Positions 20,433-31,693 of a stretch of DNA of 64,000 nt are shown here, piece by piece (the stretch's first letter is position 1; the number at the start of each line of letters is the position of its first letter). The position numbers were made by a program, and so were the translations under genes. Under the pieces are notes generated by a model that was not told the DNA's origin, did not search any database, and saw only the letters and a program-made list of their open reading frames with translations. Source of the DNA: Elymus sibiricus (taxonomy: Eukaryota; Streptophyta; Magnoliopsida; Poales; Poaceae); the NCBI GenBank assembly GCA_039707655.1, contig CM077667.1:541426222-541490221 (forward strand). Direction: 5' to 3'.

Positions 20433-22260
20433 TTCTTTTTGTCAAATGCATGTAAGGATGTATGAGATCACTAAATTTGGATGTATGGTGATTTGATTTT
20501 GTTTTGTGTAGTCTTACAATTTATGATTTTACATTTGTATGGACCCTTGTTCAAAATTTTATAAACAACCATATACAGCCTGAATGAACCAATCTTACTA
20601 TACTAGCACTCCTATTTGACAACCCCATTTGATTTGGATGAATAGGGAGGTGCCTTCACATGGATTATACCATGGTACTCACAGAATAAATTGAACTCAT
20701 TGGAGAAATATTGTCCACTACGATCCGAGCAATGCCTTTAGATTGTATTCGATCAACTTGATTCTATGCTTTGGATTTATAGATTTTAAAGTAACCGATA
20801 TACCATGAAATAACTGGTAGACATCTGTCTGATTGTATCCTTCAGATGAAATATATTAGTGAATACAATTCATCTCACAAGAATGAATATATAAGTCCTA
20901 ATTGTGCCACGTTCCTCACCTCTGCAGTCGTATGAGAATTGCAAGGTTGTTGTGCTTGCATACGTACTAGGCACTTAGAAATGGTAATTTTTGGGATTGA
21001 AAAAAAAATTCTAGCCGCTTCAAGGAACCAACGTTAATATGATAAAGTAGCGAATGACAAACATTTAATTAACTTTCATTAAAAACATGGTTAATAACTT
21101 TAGGGAAATGGCTCTGCTCAGATAAACTAGGCCTGTCTGAACCATTTACATGCAACCAAGCGCTCGAAGCATCATGAGGTTTGGTTCGAACGATTCGAAG
21201 ATTCAATAGGTGCACAATGGGATGTGCCAACTGTGATGGTGGCGTGTGGGTTACCGCGTATATCCCATCATTCCCTTGATTCTCATGTGTCATGAGTTGT
21301 TTTAAATGAAGATCATTGGATTGTAAGTAAGTTGCAAATTTCTACCACTCAACATATTCTCTGGCCACACGGAGAATGTATACTATTTCCTCTGTGTTCT
21401 GATCCCATCAGAAAACCACTACAAACGGGTTTTCAATATGGTAAGCGTTGTTCATTCATGTCACCTATGGTTGTTTCTGAGCTTACGAACTGAGAGGATG
21501 TGCAAACACAAAATTTCTGATTCTAAGATCATAGCTGACTAAATCAAACAAAAAACCTAAATTTGAAGGTCATTGTAGATTCTCGCGTGCTTTTCAGTCG
21601 AAGAGTTTATTACGGAATCACATCACTGTCCATTGCTTGCCAAGGTGGTTTAGTGCAACCCTAGTCACAGGCGACACATTAACAAGTTTTCATGGTTGTG
21701 ATGACGACCATACACATCACCTTGAGGATGCAATCTACCCACAACTTCTCGGAGACAACCATGCAATTAATTATGTGCATGTGGGGCATGTAAAAGAATT
21801 CCATACCACATTGCTCTTTAGACAAGGTCACCCATCATTAAAAAATGTGCAAATAAAGAAAATCATGATGTTTAGATGACAATATTATTCAGCTCCGGAC
21901 GATAGGAGAAAGGAAAGATATATAGGGACAAGGAGATGGGTTTCTTAACAACATGAATGGAATTCCTAGCTGAACAATTAACATTAGGCCAAGAGGAATA
22001 CTTCCACTCCATAAGGCCCGACAATAATTTCTTATTATTGTTTCTTCTTGGGTTCCAGAAGCATACCTGATTTTATCCCTATGTATAGACTTGTAGATAC
22101 AAAATATTTACTCCCATCTCACTAAAATAAGATAAAAAAGATGTCACCGTATCACTCTAATTAATTCACTAATTTTAGTTCTGTCGTGAAGATTGTATCC
22201 ATTATTTTCATTGTAAACTCTGTTTACATTTATGGCAATATAAATTTAGGATATATTCAT
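20433..22260. other. AT-rich intergenic sequence
   Basis: About 1.8 kb with no recognised gene or transposon end. The frame at 21637-21879 has no known motif and no supporting signals. Single-copy sequence around the defensin-like gene, or very old repeat remains, are both possible. Confidence 0.35.
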
Positions 22261-22279
22261 AATTATGGATCACTACTGT

Positions 22280-23110
22280 CATCTGATCAAATATATTTAA
22301 TAGCATATAATTTGGTGTAATGTTGAAACTCCATAGTGATGTACTTTTAGAGACATTTGTTTATGAATCATTTGACACTCGTGGGAATTGTCTAATGGAA
22401 AAAAATGACTAAATCTTCCTTCATGAGCCAAATTGAATTGGCGACATACATACTGGAGATCGTACATACAGATGTATGGGGTCCAATTAGTGTAGCTACC
22501 CATGGTGCATTCTTCTACTGCATCTGCATCCCTAAAGATTTTAGTGGATATGGGTGTATCTATTTGATAAGACATGCATCGATTATTTTTTTAATTTCAA
22601 AGAATTTCAGAATGAAGTAGAAAATCATCGTGCAAAAAGAAGCAAGTTTTAAGGATCGGATGACGAAACTTGAGTTACGAGTATAGCTAACATCTGGAGA
22701 GTCTTGGAATTGTTTCACAACTTACGCCTCACGTAAAGCCACTGAGAAATGGAGTGTCCGAGAGACATAATCAAAGCATGTTAGACATGGTAAGGACAAT
22801 TATGTCATTAACTGATTTGCCATGATCTTTTTGTGATAAAGCTTTAGAAACTATGGCTTTACAGTATAGAGAAGTATGAAATATGTTGAAATGGCACCAT
22901 ATGAGATATGGATGGGATGACAACCTAAATTATCTATTCATAAAATTTGGTGATGCAATACATATGTAAATATTTTACAACCATATTATTTTGATCCCAT
23001 ATCATATTTTCTTATACCAAAGAAACAATTGGGCATTACTTCGATCACCGCATTGAAAACAGTGTTTGTTGCTAGAACTGTGTATTTTTTGAAAGAGTTT
23101 CATGGATAGT
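22280..23110 (+). pseudogene. Decayed Copia integrase fragment
   Basis: Across several frames the plus strand still reads as the Copia GAG-pre-integrase and integrase region. The best frame (22405-22620) gives LEIVHTDVWGPIS and FSGYGCIYLIRHAS. It continues after frameshifts as EVENHRAKRS, QLTPH, RNGVSERHNQSMLDMVRTIM and SLTDLP. Stops and frameshifts are frequent. No LTRs, gag or RT were found on either side, so this is an internal fragment. It belongs to a lineage related to, but well diverged from, the element at 5.9-15.0 kb. Confidence 0.7.
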
Positions 23111-23548
23111 TTTAAATAGCACACTAAGCTTCTTAGCGGCTGCTCGACCAAAAGCTATGAAACGTTATAGCACAGCTATAGCATGCTAAGATGTTAGGAA
23201 ACTTAGCTCGCTAATCTCTCGATCACAGGGAAGACAATGGTTTTGTGTCGCGTGCAACATTGCGACTTTTCTCGTTTTTCTTCTCGGTTATTTATTTGGT
23301 TACAGGAAGGAGGGGCTAGTGGTGATCCTAACTATGCGCCAAGATCCGCCCGACTCGCGCCATCCCTCGAGAGCCAATCGTGCCTCCTAGGCCACCAGCG
23401 AGACTACCGGGCCACGACGCGACTACGTCGATCTACAGGCCCATGCACGGCTACATGCACGGCACGCTCATGTCGCGTCTCAGGCTATCCTATCTGTTTA
23501 TTTGAATGGAAAGAAAACAGCTAATGTAAACGACTAGGTTAGCTAACA
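23111..23548. other. Possible 3' LTR of the minus-strand Copia relic
   Basis: On the minus strand, a purine-rich AAGATTAGGGGGTGA (23549-23563) lies just after the RNase H stop and is followed by TGTTAGCTAAC at about 23548. This is the expected order of polypurine tract and LTR start. The far end of the LTR could not be placed. The short plus frame at 23237-23524 is not supported. Confidence 0.35.
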
Positions 23549-23563
23549 AATCACCCCCTAATC

Positions 23564-23907
23564 TTATCGTTGGCAAATTATTTCAACCATGTCGATCATC
23601 CTCCTCAGCCCCTGGAAAATGAGGCGCCCAAGTGCTTTCGTGAAATTGTCAGCGAGTTGATCACTGGTCTTGACATAATCGATGAAGATCCGTCCCTGCT
23701 CCACACACTCGCGAATGAAGTGATACCTGATCACTATGTGCTTGCTTATGTCGTGGAAGACAGGGTTCTTCGCCAAGTAGATTGCCGATTTGTTGTCGAC
23801 GAGAAGCTTCGGCTGCACAGCTTCCTTGTTCAGCATCTCTCCAAGTAGCCGAGCCAGCCAGATGCCCTGACACGCAGCGGTGGTGGCCGCCATGTACTCG
23901 GCCTCGC
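23564..23907 (-). pseudogene. Copia RNase H, C-terminal part
   Basis: The minus frame reads EAEYMAATTAACQGIWLARL, LLVDNKSAIYLAKNP and DQLADNFTKAL, the C-terminal RNase H signature of Copia polyproteins, and ends at a stop at 23564. The codons before EAEY lie in the inserted retroposon. The N-terminal part continues at 25230. Confidence 0.85.
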
Positions 23908-25229
23908 TGTGGCTTACCGTGGGACGCTGGAGGCCTTGGCTTCGGTCCTTGGTGCTGTTTCCGGTGGAGTTAGTTGTGCCCGCTCCACGTCCAGGACGGA
24001 GCATCAGGCTCGCGTGGAGCGCGGTGGCGCGATGCGTGGCTCGGTCACGGCGGGGCACGCGGGGCTCGGCCATGGCGCGGGACTCGGTGTGGCGTGGGCT
24101 CGGGGCTTGGCCACGGCGGTGCGGGGCTCGGCCACGACGGTGTGAGGCTGTGGTCTCGAGGTGGCGTGCTGGATGCGTGGAACAGGCGGGGCGCGCCGCG
24201 GGCAGCGGCGAGGCTCTGCCAGATCAATTTTGGCCTACTCCGGACAGTGTGCCTTGGGTGGCGCGGACTGTGGCAGCGCGGGCCGGCCATGTCCAGTGGC
24301 TGGCTGCAGGCTGTCGCGGTGGGGCCTGACGGCTTCGACTGCTAGGCACCATGGTGGTGCCGGCACCCGGCCTGACGACGGCAGGCTGGATCGGGCGGCG
24401 TGTGGGCTGCTACCGTGGTGATTGAGATGGCGGTCCTTGTGCTCTTATCGCATCATCGCATCATGGTGACGACATGCACGATCGGTCCTCCTTGATCTAG
24501 TCATTGACGTGTTCTGGGACGGCCGTTGGAGATCTTGCTCATGATTTCTAGATCGGTTAGATTCCGGTCGCGCACGCCCATATCAACCTATGAGGGGTTG
24601 AGGGTGTGGCGCGAAGCTCTGTTGGTTGATGACATCTTGGGACATGTTGGCTTATCGATTTCCATGGTGAAGACAGCGATGAAGAAGGTCATGGTGGCCA
24701 AGATCGGAGGATCAGTTAAACGGTCAGAGCCTTGGAGGCGATGGAGTCAGCCTGGTGTCAGATATCTCTTAAGAGCAGCAGTGTTAAGTGGGGGCGGCAA
24801 CACTGGCGGTTTTCATTTTTGGGTACTCCTCGGGTGCCGAGTCGTGACTTTCAGGGTGAAAACCTAAGGCCTGACCTTCATTGGTTGTGCCTGGCGATTA
24901 CCTTGTTCAAGGAATTGTTTTGAGAGCGCAGACTTTCTCCAGGGTGAAAACCTAAGATCTTTTTGATCGGGCAACGACGGCGCTTGTGCACTGTTCCCTT
25001 CTTGGAGGCGTTGTCTTTGGAGACCTTTTATGTTTTCTAGGTGTTGTATTAGGTGGTGGTAGGTGTGCTGCTATTGAGAGGAGTCGGTCGCTATGGCAGG
25101 ACCTTTCTTTTTATTTTCTTTTTTTGGCTGTGTGCATCCTGGGTGTCTTTATGACATCTTGTAGGTGCAGAGGCTGAGTGTGTAATGGGTATCTTCGCGA
25201 TATTAATATATTCCCCTTTTCAAAAAAAA
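23908..25229 (+). mobile_element. Poly(A) retroposon inserted in Copia RNase H
   Basis: This 1.32-kb insert ends ATTAATATATTCCCCTTTTC plus nine A residues. It is flanked by a 16-bp duplication with one mismatch, ATGTACTCGGCCTCGC (23892-23907) against ATGTACTCGGTCTCGC (25230-25245). Removing it rejoins the Copia RNase H motif around EAEY. The A-tail and 16-bp duplication show L1-type retroposition. The 5' half is very GC-rich and the 3' half carries two GGGTGAAAACCTAAG blocks (24856 and 24940). It encodes no reverse transcriptase, so it is either a 5'-truncated LINE or a non-autonomous retroposon. A related copy lies at 18878-19190. Confidence 0.82.
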
Positions 25230-26707
25230 ATGTACTCGGTCTCGCACGAGGAGATCGCCACCAGCCTTAGCTTCTGAGACTGCCAGCTCACCGGGCTCCT
25301 GCCGAAAAAGAAGATCACACCCGTCGTGCTCTCCCTGTCATCCGTGTCCCCAGCGTGATCCGAATCACTATAGCCGGTTAGCTGCAGTGCTCCTTCGCCT
25401 TGCAAATATGCGTAGTCGTGATCTAGCGTCCCCCCCACATACCGCAAGAGTTGCTTCATCGCGTCTCAGAGCCCCGCCGCATACCGTCGGAGGCGGGCTT
25501 CTCCATGAACCTGCTCAAGTACCCGATGCTAGTGCGATACAGAGTCTTGTCCACCGGGTCGGCGGACCACTCCTTGCTCAGCTTGAGCCGCACCTCCATG
25601 GGGGTGTTGCATGGGTTGCAATCCTCCATGCCCGCGCGCTCCAACAGTCTCTTGGCGTAGGCCGCCTGCCCGAGCACGATCTGATCGCGCTCCTGGCTCA
25701 TCTCAATTCCGAGGTAGTAGTTGAGCTTGCCCAGGTAGCTCACACAGAACAGCCTGGTCATCTGCTGCTTGAAGGAGTCGATCTCCGTTGTGGCCGCGCC
25801 GGTGATGATGAGATAATCTACATAGACTCCGACGACCAGGAGCGAGCTGCCCGTGCCGCGTCGGTACACCGCGTGCTCCGACGGATAGCGCTCAAAGCCC
25901 AACGCGCACAGGCTCTCGTCCAGCTTCCCGTTCCAGGCCCTCGGCTCCTGGCGGAGTCCGTACAGCGCCTTGCGGAGGTGCAACACCTTGCCCTCCTACC
26001 CAGCCTCGGCGTACCCCGACGACTGCTGCACGTAAACCTCCTCGAGAAAGTCACCATTTAGAAAAGCGGACTTGACGACAATATAGTGTACCTGTAGCCA
26101 TGTGCACCGCGAGCGCGACGAGGACGCGCATCGAGTCCATGCGTGTGACCGGTGCGAAGACCTCCTCGAAGTCCATGCCTTGCTGCTAGACATAGCCCTT
26201 GGCCACCAGCCTCGCCTTGTGCTTCACCACCGCACCTTGGGGGTCCTTCTAGAGCTTGTACACCCACTTCAGGCCGATCGGGCGGAGTCTGGGCGGGAGC
26301 TCGCTCAGCTCCCAAGCCTTCTTGCCGATGATGTTCCTCATCTCTTCATCCATCGCCGTGCGCCAACCCTACTCCCTCACTGCCTTAACGAAAGAAGATG
26401 GCTCCTCTCCCGCGAACAGGCACATCACGCTGTCGTTGTAGTTTACGTCCACCTATACGGTTGTGTCCCATAGGTTCTCCAGCGTGTGGTACCTGCGCGG
26501 CGCCTCCTCTCCGGGGCGCCTCCGATGCGCCGATGAGTGGAGAGGTAAACTCGATGCCTATCAGGCTCGGCGTCGCGTGTGTTGGGTACGCAAATGAGGG
26601 CGTGCCGCCCGCAATCTATGGTGAGGCCGGATCGGGGGTGGGCGCGGTCGATGTGCCGCACGCACGCGGCGTAGTCACTGGCTCCACTCGCGCGCCCAGC
26701 GTAGTCC
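25230..26707 (-). pseudogene. Copia reverse transcriptase and RNase H, N-terminal part
   Basis: Descending from 26707 the minus strand carries, in shifting frames, remains of the RT: AFLNGDFLEEVYVQQ near 26.0 kb, HLRKALYGLRQ, and the palm motif as YVDYLIITG where YVDD is expected. RNase H then begins with YSDSDHAGDTDDRESTTGVI and SPVSWQSQKLRLVAISSCE, and breaks at the retroposon (25229). Several frameshifts occur (for example near 26.05 and 25.46 kb). The altered YVDD alone would abolish polymerase activity. Confidence 0.82.
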
Positions 26708-28672
26708 TGATACGTCTCCAACGTATCGATAATTTATGAAGTATTCATGTCATATTTGCCTATGTTTTTAGTATGGTTTTATGATTTATTGGGACTAACC
26801 TATTAATGGTTGCAAAAGTGCACTATTTCTTGTTTCACACTTTGATGGGCAGGAATTAGTTGGAAATTGTCGAAAAAACGCAAAAGGAGTCTTGTTGGAG
26901 TAGGACTCTGACTTTCCTGAAATCTGTCCACGAACAGTTTTTAGAGATCGTCAGTTTGACCCCCGAAGACGGCGTCAAATTGAAAAAGCTAAAACAAGTA
27001 AAGTGTGGGGAATTTTATGGCATTGATTCTGTACTCCAAATTCGTACAAAACGGAGTTCATATGCGATCTGTAGACCAGTTTTACAGGAGGCAAATATCT
27101 GATTACGGGATTACGGGAATTGATGACATGATTGAGTCCAACTCTTACCATATCTGATGTATTGGGCCAAGCCACGACTTTGAGGACTCATGAGGGCTGT
27201 GAGGAGTCCCTAGGAATGTTCTAGAGGTGCCCAAGATCCATTAGATCAAGGGTCCATCCATCGGAGGGCCATAGAGCACCACAGAGGCACATATAAGGAG
27301 AGAAAAGCCATAATTTCGGGGGAGCCACCAAAAGCCACGAATTTGCCTCTCCCTTGGCAGACGCCAAGAAGGGGAGAGGCTCCTCCATTGCAGCACCAAA
27401 ACCAAGGAAGAAGGGGGCGCAAGGGGCCGCCGCCGGTCGCCGGCGCCGTGGCCGCCATCTCCTCCATCTCTTTGGGGCTGAACCTCTCCATCAACAACTC
27501 TCTCTTTCTCACCATGATAATGTGTGAGTAATCCACCTTGGGGCTGAGGGTTTGTACCGGTAGCTATGTGTTTAATATATCTCTCTCTCTTGTTCTTGAG
27601 ATGGCACGATCTTGATGTATCACGAGCTTTGTTAATATAGTTGGATCATATGGTGTCTTCCCCTCTCTATCTTGTTGTGATGAATTGAGTTTTCCCTTTG
27701 AGATTTTGTTATTATCGGATTGAATACTTCTATGGATTTGAGAGCACTTGATGTATGTCTTGCATGCGGATACCCGTAGTGACATTGGGGTATTCAAGTG
27801 ATTCACTTGATATATGTTATGGCGTCAACTTGCGGATTCCGGTGACCTTGGGGACTACGCATAGGGGTTTATTGCACGTTTTCATGCCTTGTTCTCCAAT
27901 AGAAATCTTGGGGCACTCTTTGAGGTTCTTTGTGTTGGATTGAGTATTTTGAATATGAAATTGTTTGATGCGTATCGTATAATCAACTCATGGATACTTG
28001 TGGTGACATTGGAGTATCTAGGTGACATTAGAGTTGGTTGATGTGTATCATATGGTGTTATTCTAGTACGAACTCTTAGATAGATCGATCGGAAAGGATA
28101 ACTTGGTGTTATTTTAGTACGAACTCTTGGATAGATCGATCGGAAAGGATAACTTTAAGGTGGTTTCGAACCCTACAAACAATTTCTTTTTATGTTCTCC
28201 GCTAGATAAGAACTTTGGAGTGATTTTTCGTTGCACATTGAGGGATGGTTATGTGATCCAATTATATTAGCATTGTTGAGAGATTGCACTAGCAAAAGTA
28301 CGGACCCTAGGCCTTGTTTTCAAGCATTGCAATACCTTTTGTGCTCACTTTTGTTACTTGCTACCTTGCTGTTTTTATATTTTCAGATTACAAAAACCTA
28401 TATCTACCATCCATATTGCACTTGTATCACCATCTCTTCGCCGAACTAGTGCACCTATACAATTTGCCATTGTATTGGTTGTGTTGGGGACACAAGAGAT
28501 TTCTTATATTTGATTGCAGGGTTGTTTGAGAGATACCATCTTCATCCTACACCTCCCACGGATTGATAAAACATAGGTCATCCACTTGAGGGAAAATTGC
28601 TACTGTTCTACAAAACTCTGCGCTTGGAGGCCCAACAAAGTCTACAAGAATAAAGTTGCGTAGTAGACATCA
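26708..28672 (+). repeat. 5' LTR of element A
   Basis: 1965 bp from TGATACG to ACATCA. Within it, around 28050-28160, a block containing GTACGAACTCTTRGATAGAT is present twice in tandem (period about 54 bp). Near 27.25-27.55 kb is a stretch with AAGGAGAG followed by a GC-rich segment, which may hold the R region. The 3' copy starting at 42586 is truncated. Confidence 0.85.
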
Positions 28673-28776
28673 AGCTCTTTTCTGGCGCCATTGTAGGGGA
28701 GGTGAGTGCTTGAAGGTATATCTTTAGATCTTGCAACTAAATCTTTTAGTTTCTTGTTTTTCACTAGTTTGGTTTT

Positions 28777-29583
28777 ATGAAAGAAAACTACAAAAAAATG
28801 GAGTTTAGGTTGCATCATCTATTTCGTCTTTATAATGTCTTTCGTGTAAATAAGGATTCAGAAAATTGTGCTCAATTGGTAGAGGAAGAAATTATGCAAA
28901 TATTTGATGAGAATTCCTTGAATGATGAGCATAATAGAAATATTGCTAGTATGAATTCTCTGAATATCCATGATGCTAATGATATGCAAAGCCACAAGCT
29001 TGGGGTTGCTATGTTTGATGAAGATGATATTTTTAGTCCCCCAAGTTTTGATGAGCAAATTTATTATTATGATGACATGCCTCCTATCTATGATGATTAT
29101 GATGATGGCACGTATGCTATAAAGAGTGACAGTAACCATGAAACTTTTCATCATGATTTTAATATTGAATTTGGTTATGTCCATCAAGTGTCTCATGATA
29201 GTTATTTTGTTGAGTTTGCTCCCACTACCATGGATGAAAAGGAATTTGCTTATGTGGAGAGTAATGAAAATTCTATGGTTGTGCATCATGAAAAGAATGA
29301 TTTATGTGATAGTTATATTGTTGAATTCCTTCATGATGCTACTAAAATTTATTATGAGGGAGGAACTTATGCTTGCAAGAATTGCAATAATATCAAGTTT
29401 CCTCTCTATGTGTTCAAAATCTTGAAGTTATGCTTGTTTTGCCTTCCTATGCTAGTTGATTCTTGTTCCCATAAATTGTTTGCTCACAAAATCCCTATGC
29501 ATAGGAAGTGGGTTAGACTTAGATGTGCTTGTCATGAGATTCATGATGCTCTCTTACATGTTTCAAATACTATTCCTATGTGA
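28777..29583 (+). CDS. Element A ORF, 268 residues, function unknown
   Basis: This is an uninterrupted frame just after the primer-binding site. The protein is very rich in Asp, Glu, His and Tyr in the middle (YYDDMPPIYDDYDDGTYA). It has a CKNC pair, a hydrophobic patch (ILKLCLFCLPMLV) and a basic conserved-looking end (HRKWVRLRCACHEIHD). I see no gag, protease or RT motif. It occupies the gag position. After the stop comes GCGCTTGTTGGGAGACAACC, then a long non-coding interior. That the frame has stayed open in an element of about 2.6 million years is notable. The function is not known to me. It could be a derived gag or a protein specific to non-autonomous elements. Confidence 0.55.
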   Translation: MKENYKKMEFRLHHLFRLYNVFRVNKDSENCAQLVEEEIMQIFDENSLNDEHNRNIASMNSLNIHDANDMQSHKLGVAMFDEDDIFSPPSFDEQIYYYDDMPPIYDDYDDGTYAIKSDSNHETFHHDFNIEFGYVHQVSHDSYFVEFAPTTMDEKEFAYVESNENSMVVHHEKNDLCDSYIVEFLHDATKIYYEGGTYACKNCNNIKFPLYVFKILKLCLFCLPMLVDSCSHKLFAHKIPMHRKWVRLRCACHEIHDALLHVSNTIPM

Positions 29584-30917
29584 GCATCATTGAAATCATC
29601 ATGCCTAGCTAAAAGGCATTAGAGAAAAGCGCTTGTTGGGAGACAACCCAACACTTATACTTTCTGTTTTGATGTGTTCACATGATTAAGCTACTGTAGT
29701 AATAATGTTTTGCGCCTTTTATTTCAATAAAGTGCCAAGTAAAGCCTTTGGGATGACTCACAAGATGAGTAGAATTGATGCTGAACCAAAACATAAAATT
29801 TTGACTCCACTACAGGAATTTTCAATTTTTACTGAAGCGTGATAATGATCTGAAATTTTTACACAGTGTTTATATACAAATTCTTCAGGTTCTCCTAATT
29901 TTGCAGAATTTGTAGTTACAGGGAAGTATGGCTATACTACAGATCTTCACAGACTGTTCTGTTTTTGACAGATTCTGTTTTGCATGCATAGTTTATATTC
30001 AGTGGTATAAATTATGGAAATGATAGAATACAGTAGGTATCATGTGGGAACAATTATGAATCTTGTCTTGACAGTACCTAAGTGAATTATCTTTATTTAT
30101 TATACTAACCCATCTCACGAAGTTCCGTTAAGTTTTGTGTGATTGAAGTTTTCAAGTTTCGGGTGAGACACCGATATGAGAAGAATAAGGAGTGACAAGA
30201 ACCTAAGCTTGGGCATGCCCAAGACACCCCCAAGGTAATATCCAATGAATGCTCAATCGCCTAAGCTTGGGGATGCCCCGGAAGGCATCCCCTCTTTCGT
30301 CTTCAACATTATCGGTATATCTTACTTAGAGCTATATTTTTATTCGTCACACAATATGTGCTTTGCTTGGATGTTATTTATAATCTTGTTTTTCAATAAA
30401 AAGTTCCAAGAATTGCCTTAGGATGCTTGCATTGCATGTTTGATGTGTGCTGTGTAAAAACAGAAACTTTCTCTGTAGTGTTTGAATTTTCATATTTTGC
30501 TGGAACGTGGAAAGTTTCTGAAATTTTTACACAGTGCTGTCATATAAATTCTTTAGCCTGTCCTAAATTTTCATAATTATTTGAGTTACATAAGTTCACT
30601 GGTTTAATAGATTGCTACAGACTGTTCTGTTTGGACAGATTGCTGTCATAGTTTTGTTATCTACTTATCCTATAGTTTCCATAGCCTATATTGGTAGATA
30701 TAAATTGTGGAAACGATAGTAAACAGTAGATGATGTTTGGAAATTATTGTGAAATTTGTCTTGCCAGTACATGAAGTGTTGATTTATTCTTATGTGTACT
30801 AACCTATCTCACGAGTTCTTTTTGAGTTTTGTGTGGATGAAGTTTTTGAGAATAGGTGAAACCAAGATATGAGAGGATTGAACGAGATACAAAAGCTCAA
30901 GATTGGGGATGCCCAAG
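29584..30917 (+). repeat. Element A interior with diverged internal repeats
   Basis: Two related blocks of several hundred bases (about 29800-30290 and 30470-30917) share a TCTGAAATTTTTACACAGTG segment, a GACAGATT segment and a region ending in a polypurine-like GGGGATGCCC motif. The motif family CTAAGCTTGGGGATGC occurs near 30205, 30262, 30900, 41216 and, as the functional tract, 42571. No long open frame is present. Confidence 0.6.
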
Positions 30918-31388
30918 TGTCGGTGTCAAAACCGGCGGATCTCGGGTAGGGGGTCCCGAGCTGTGAGACTAGGATCGATGGTAACGAGAGACGAAGGGGA
31001 CAAGGTTTTACCCAGGTTCGGGCCCTCCTATGGAGGTAATACCCTACGTCCTGCTTGATTATATTGATTGTATGGGGATTACAGAGTTGATCTACCACGA
31101 GATCGTATGACTAAAACCCTAGATGAGTTCTGTTGTCTTACCACCTAAAACCCCCCGGCTTATATAGACGCCGAGGGTACCTAGGTTTTATACATGGTCG
31201 GTTACACGTTGAAGGGATAAACATGCCTATTCGCTACTTTAGACTTGGAGGACACGCCACGATCCTTGAAGCTTCCATCCTGGAGACAACATCCTCGATC
31301 CATCCAGTGTCCGGCGAACGGCCCATACAGTCCGGCCCATGGGAAATAGGTCGGCCTCCCGAGGACCCCTTAAACCAGGACTCCCTCA
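30918..31388 (-). repeat. 3' LTR of element B (full length, 471 bp)
   Basis: The full-length form of this LTR family is 471 bp, the same as in element C. A TATA motif is at 31157-31166 and reads TATATAAGCC on the minus strand. The same bases read TTATATAGAC on the plus strand, toward the opposite-strand gene. On the element strand the polypurine tract AGTTCGGGGGCTAC lies just outside at 31389-31402. Confidence 0.9.
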
Positions 31389-31693
31389 GTAGCCCCCGAA
31401 CTAGCCTCCAACGCCGAGGTATATCCGGATAATCTTATACGTCGAAGTCTTCGGCTTGCGAGGCGAGTCCCTCCATCCCTTCCTGTTCGGCAACCGTCCT
31501 GTCATCGGTGAAATCCCAAACGTCACGGGATCGCTGGGTCCAAAGTAATAGAGTTTCTCGATCTTCGCGCGTTTGACAAAACTGCCCCTCCACAAGGGAG
31601 GCACCACCCATTTAAACAGACTGAATTGTGGTCCAAACCACACCTTCTCCTTCCCCATCGGAAAATGCCTCCAGCGAAAGGTTTCCACCAAAA

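Larger units (their letters stand above)
23549..26707 (-). mobile_element. Copia retrotransposon relic, minus strand, twice interrupted
   Basis: This is the 3' part of a Copia element: reverse transcriptase and RNase H on the minus strand, running from the insertion point of element A (26707) down to a polypurine-like tract at 23549. A plus-strand retroposon (23908-25229) splits RNase H. The Gypsy-type element A cuts off everything upstream. Gag, protease and integrase are not in the window. It is the outermost host of the nest on this side. Confidence 0.8.

Noticed and set aside
21637..21879. 80-codon plus-strand frame in AT-rich sequence
   Set aside because: No motif, no promoter or poly(A) context, and the length is expected by chance.
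23880..24345. Overlapping GC-rich frames of 78-149 codons
   Set aside because: Four frames are open at once in the GC-rich 5' part of a retroposon, a sign of composition and not coding.
25387..26061. 224-codon plus-strand frame
   Set aside because: Antisense to the Copia reverse transcriptase relic, whose motifs are on the minus strand.
30799..31098. Minus frame repeated at 40658-40996 and 53606-53995
   Set aside because: It runs across LTR sequence of elements B and C and reflects LTR repetition only.
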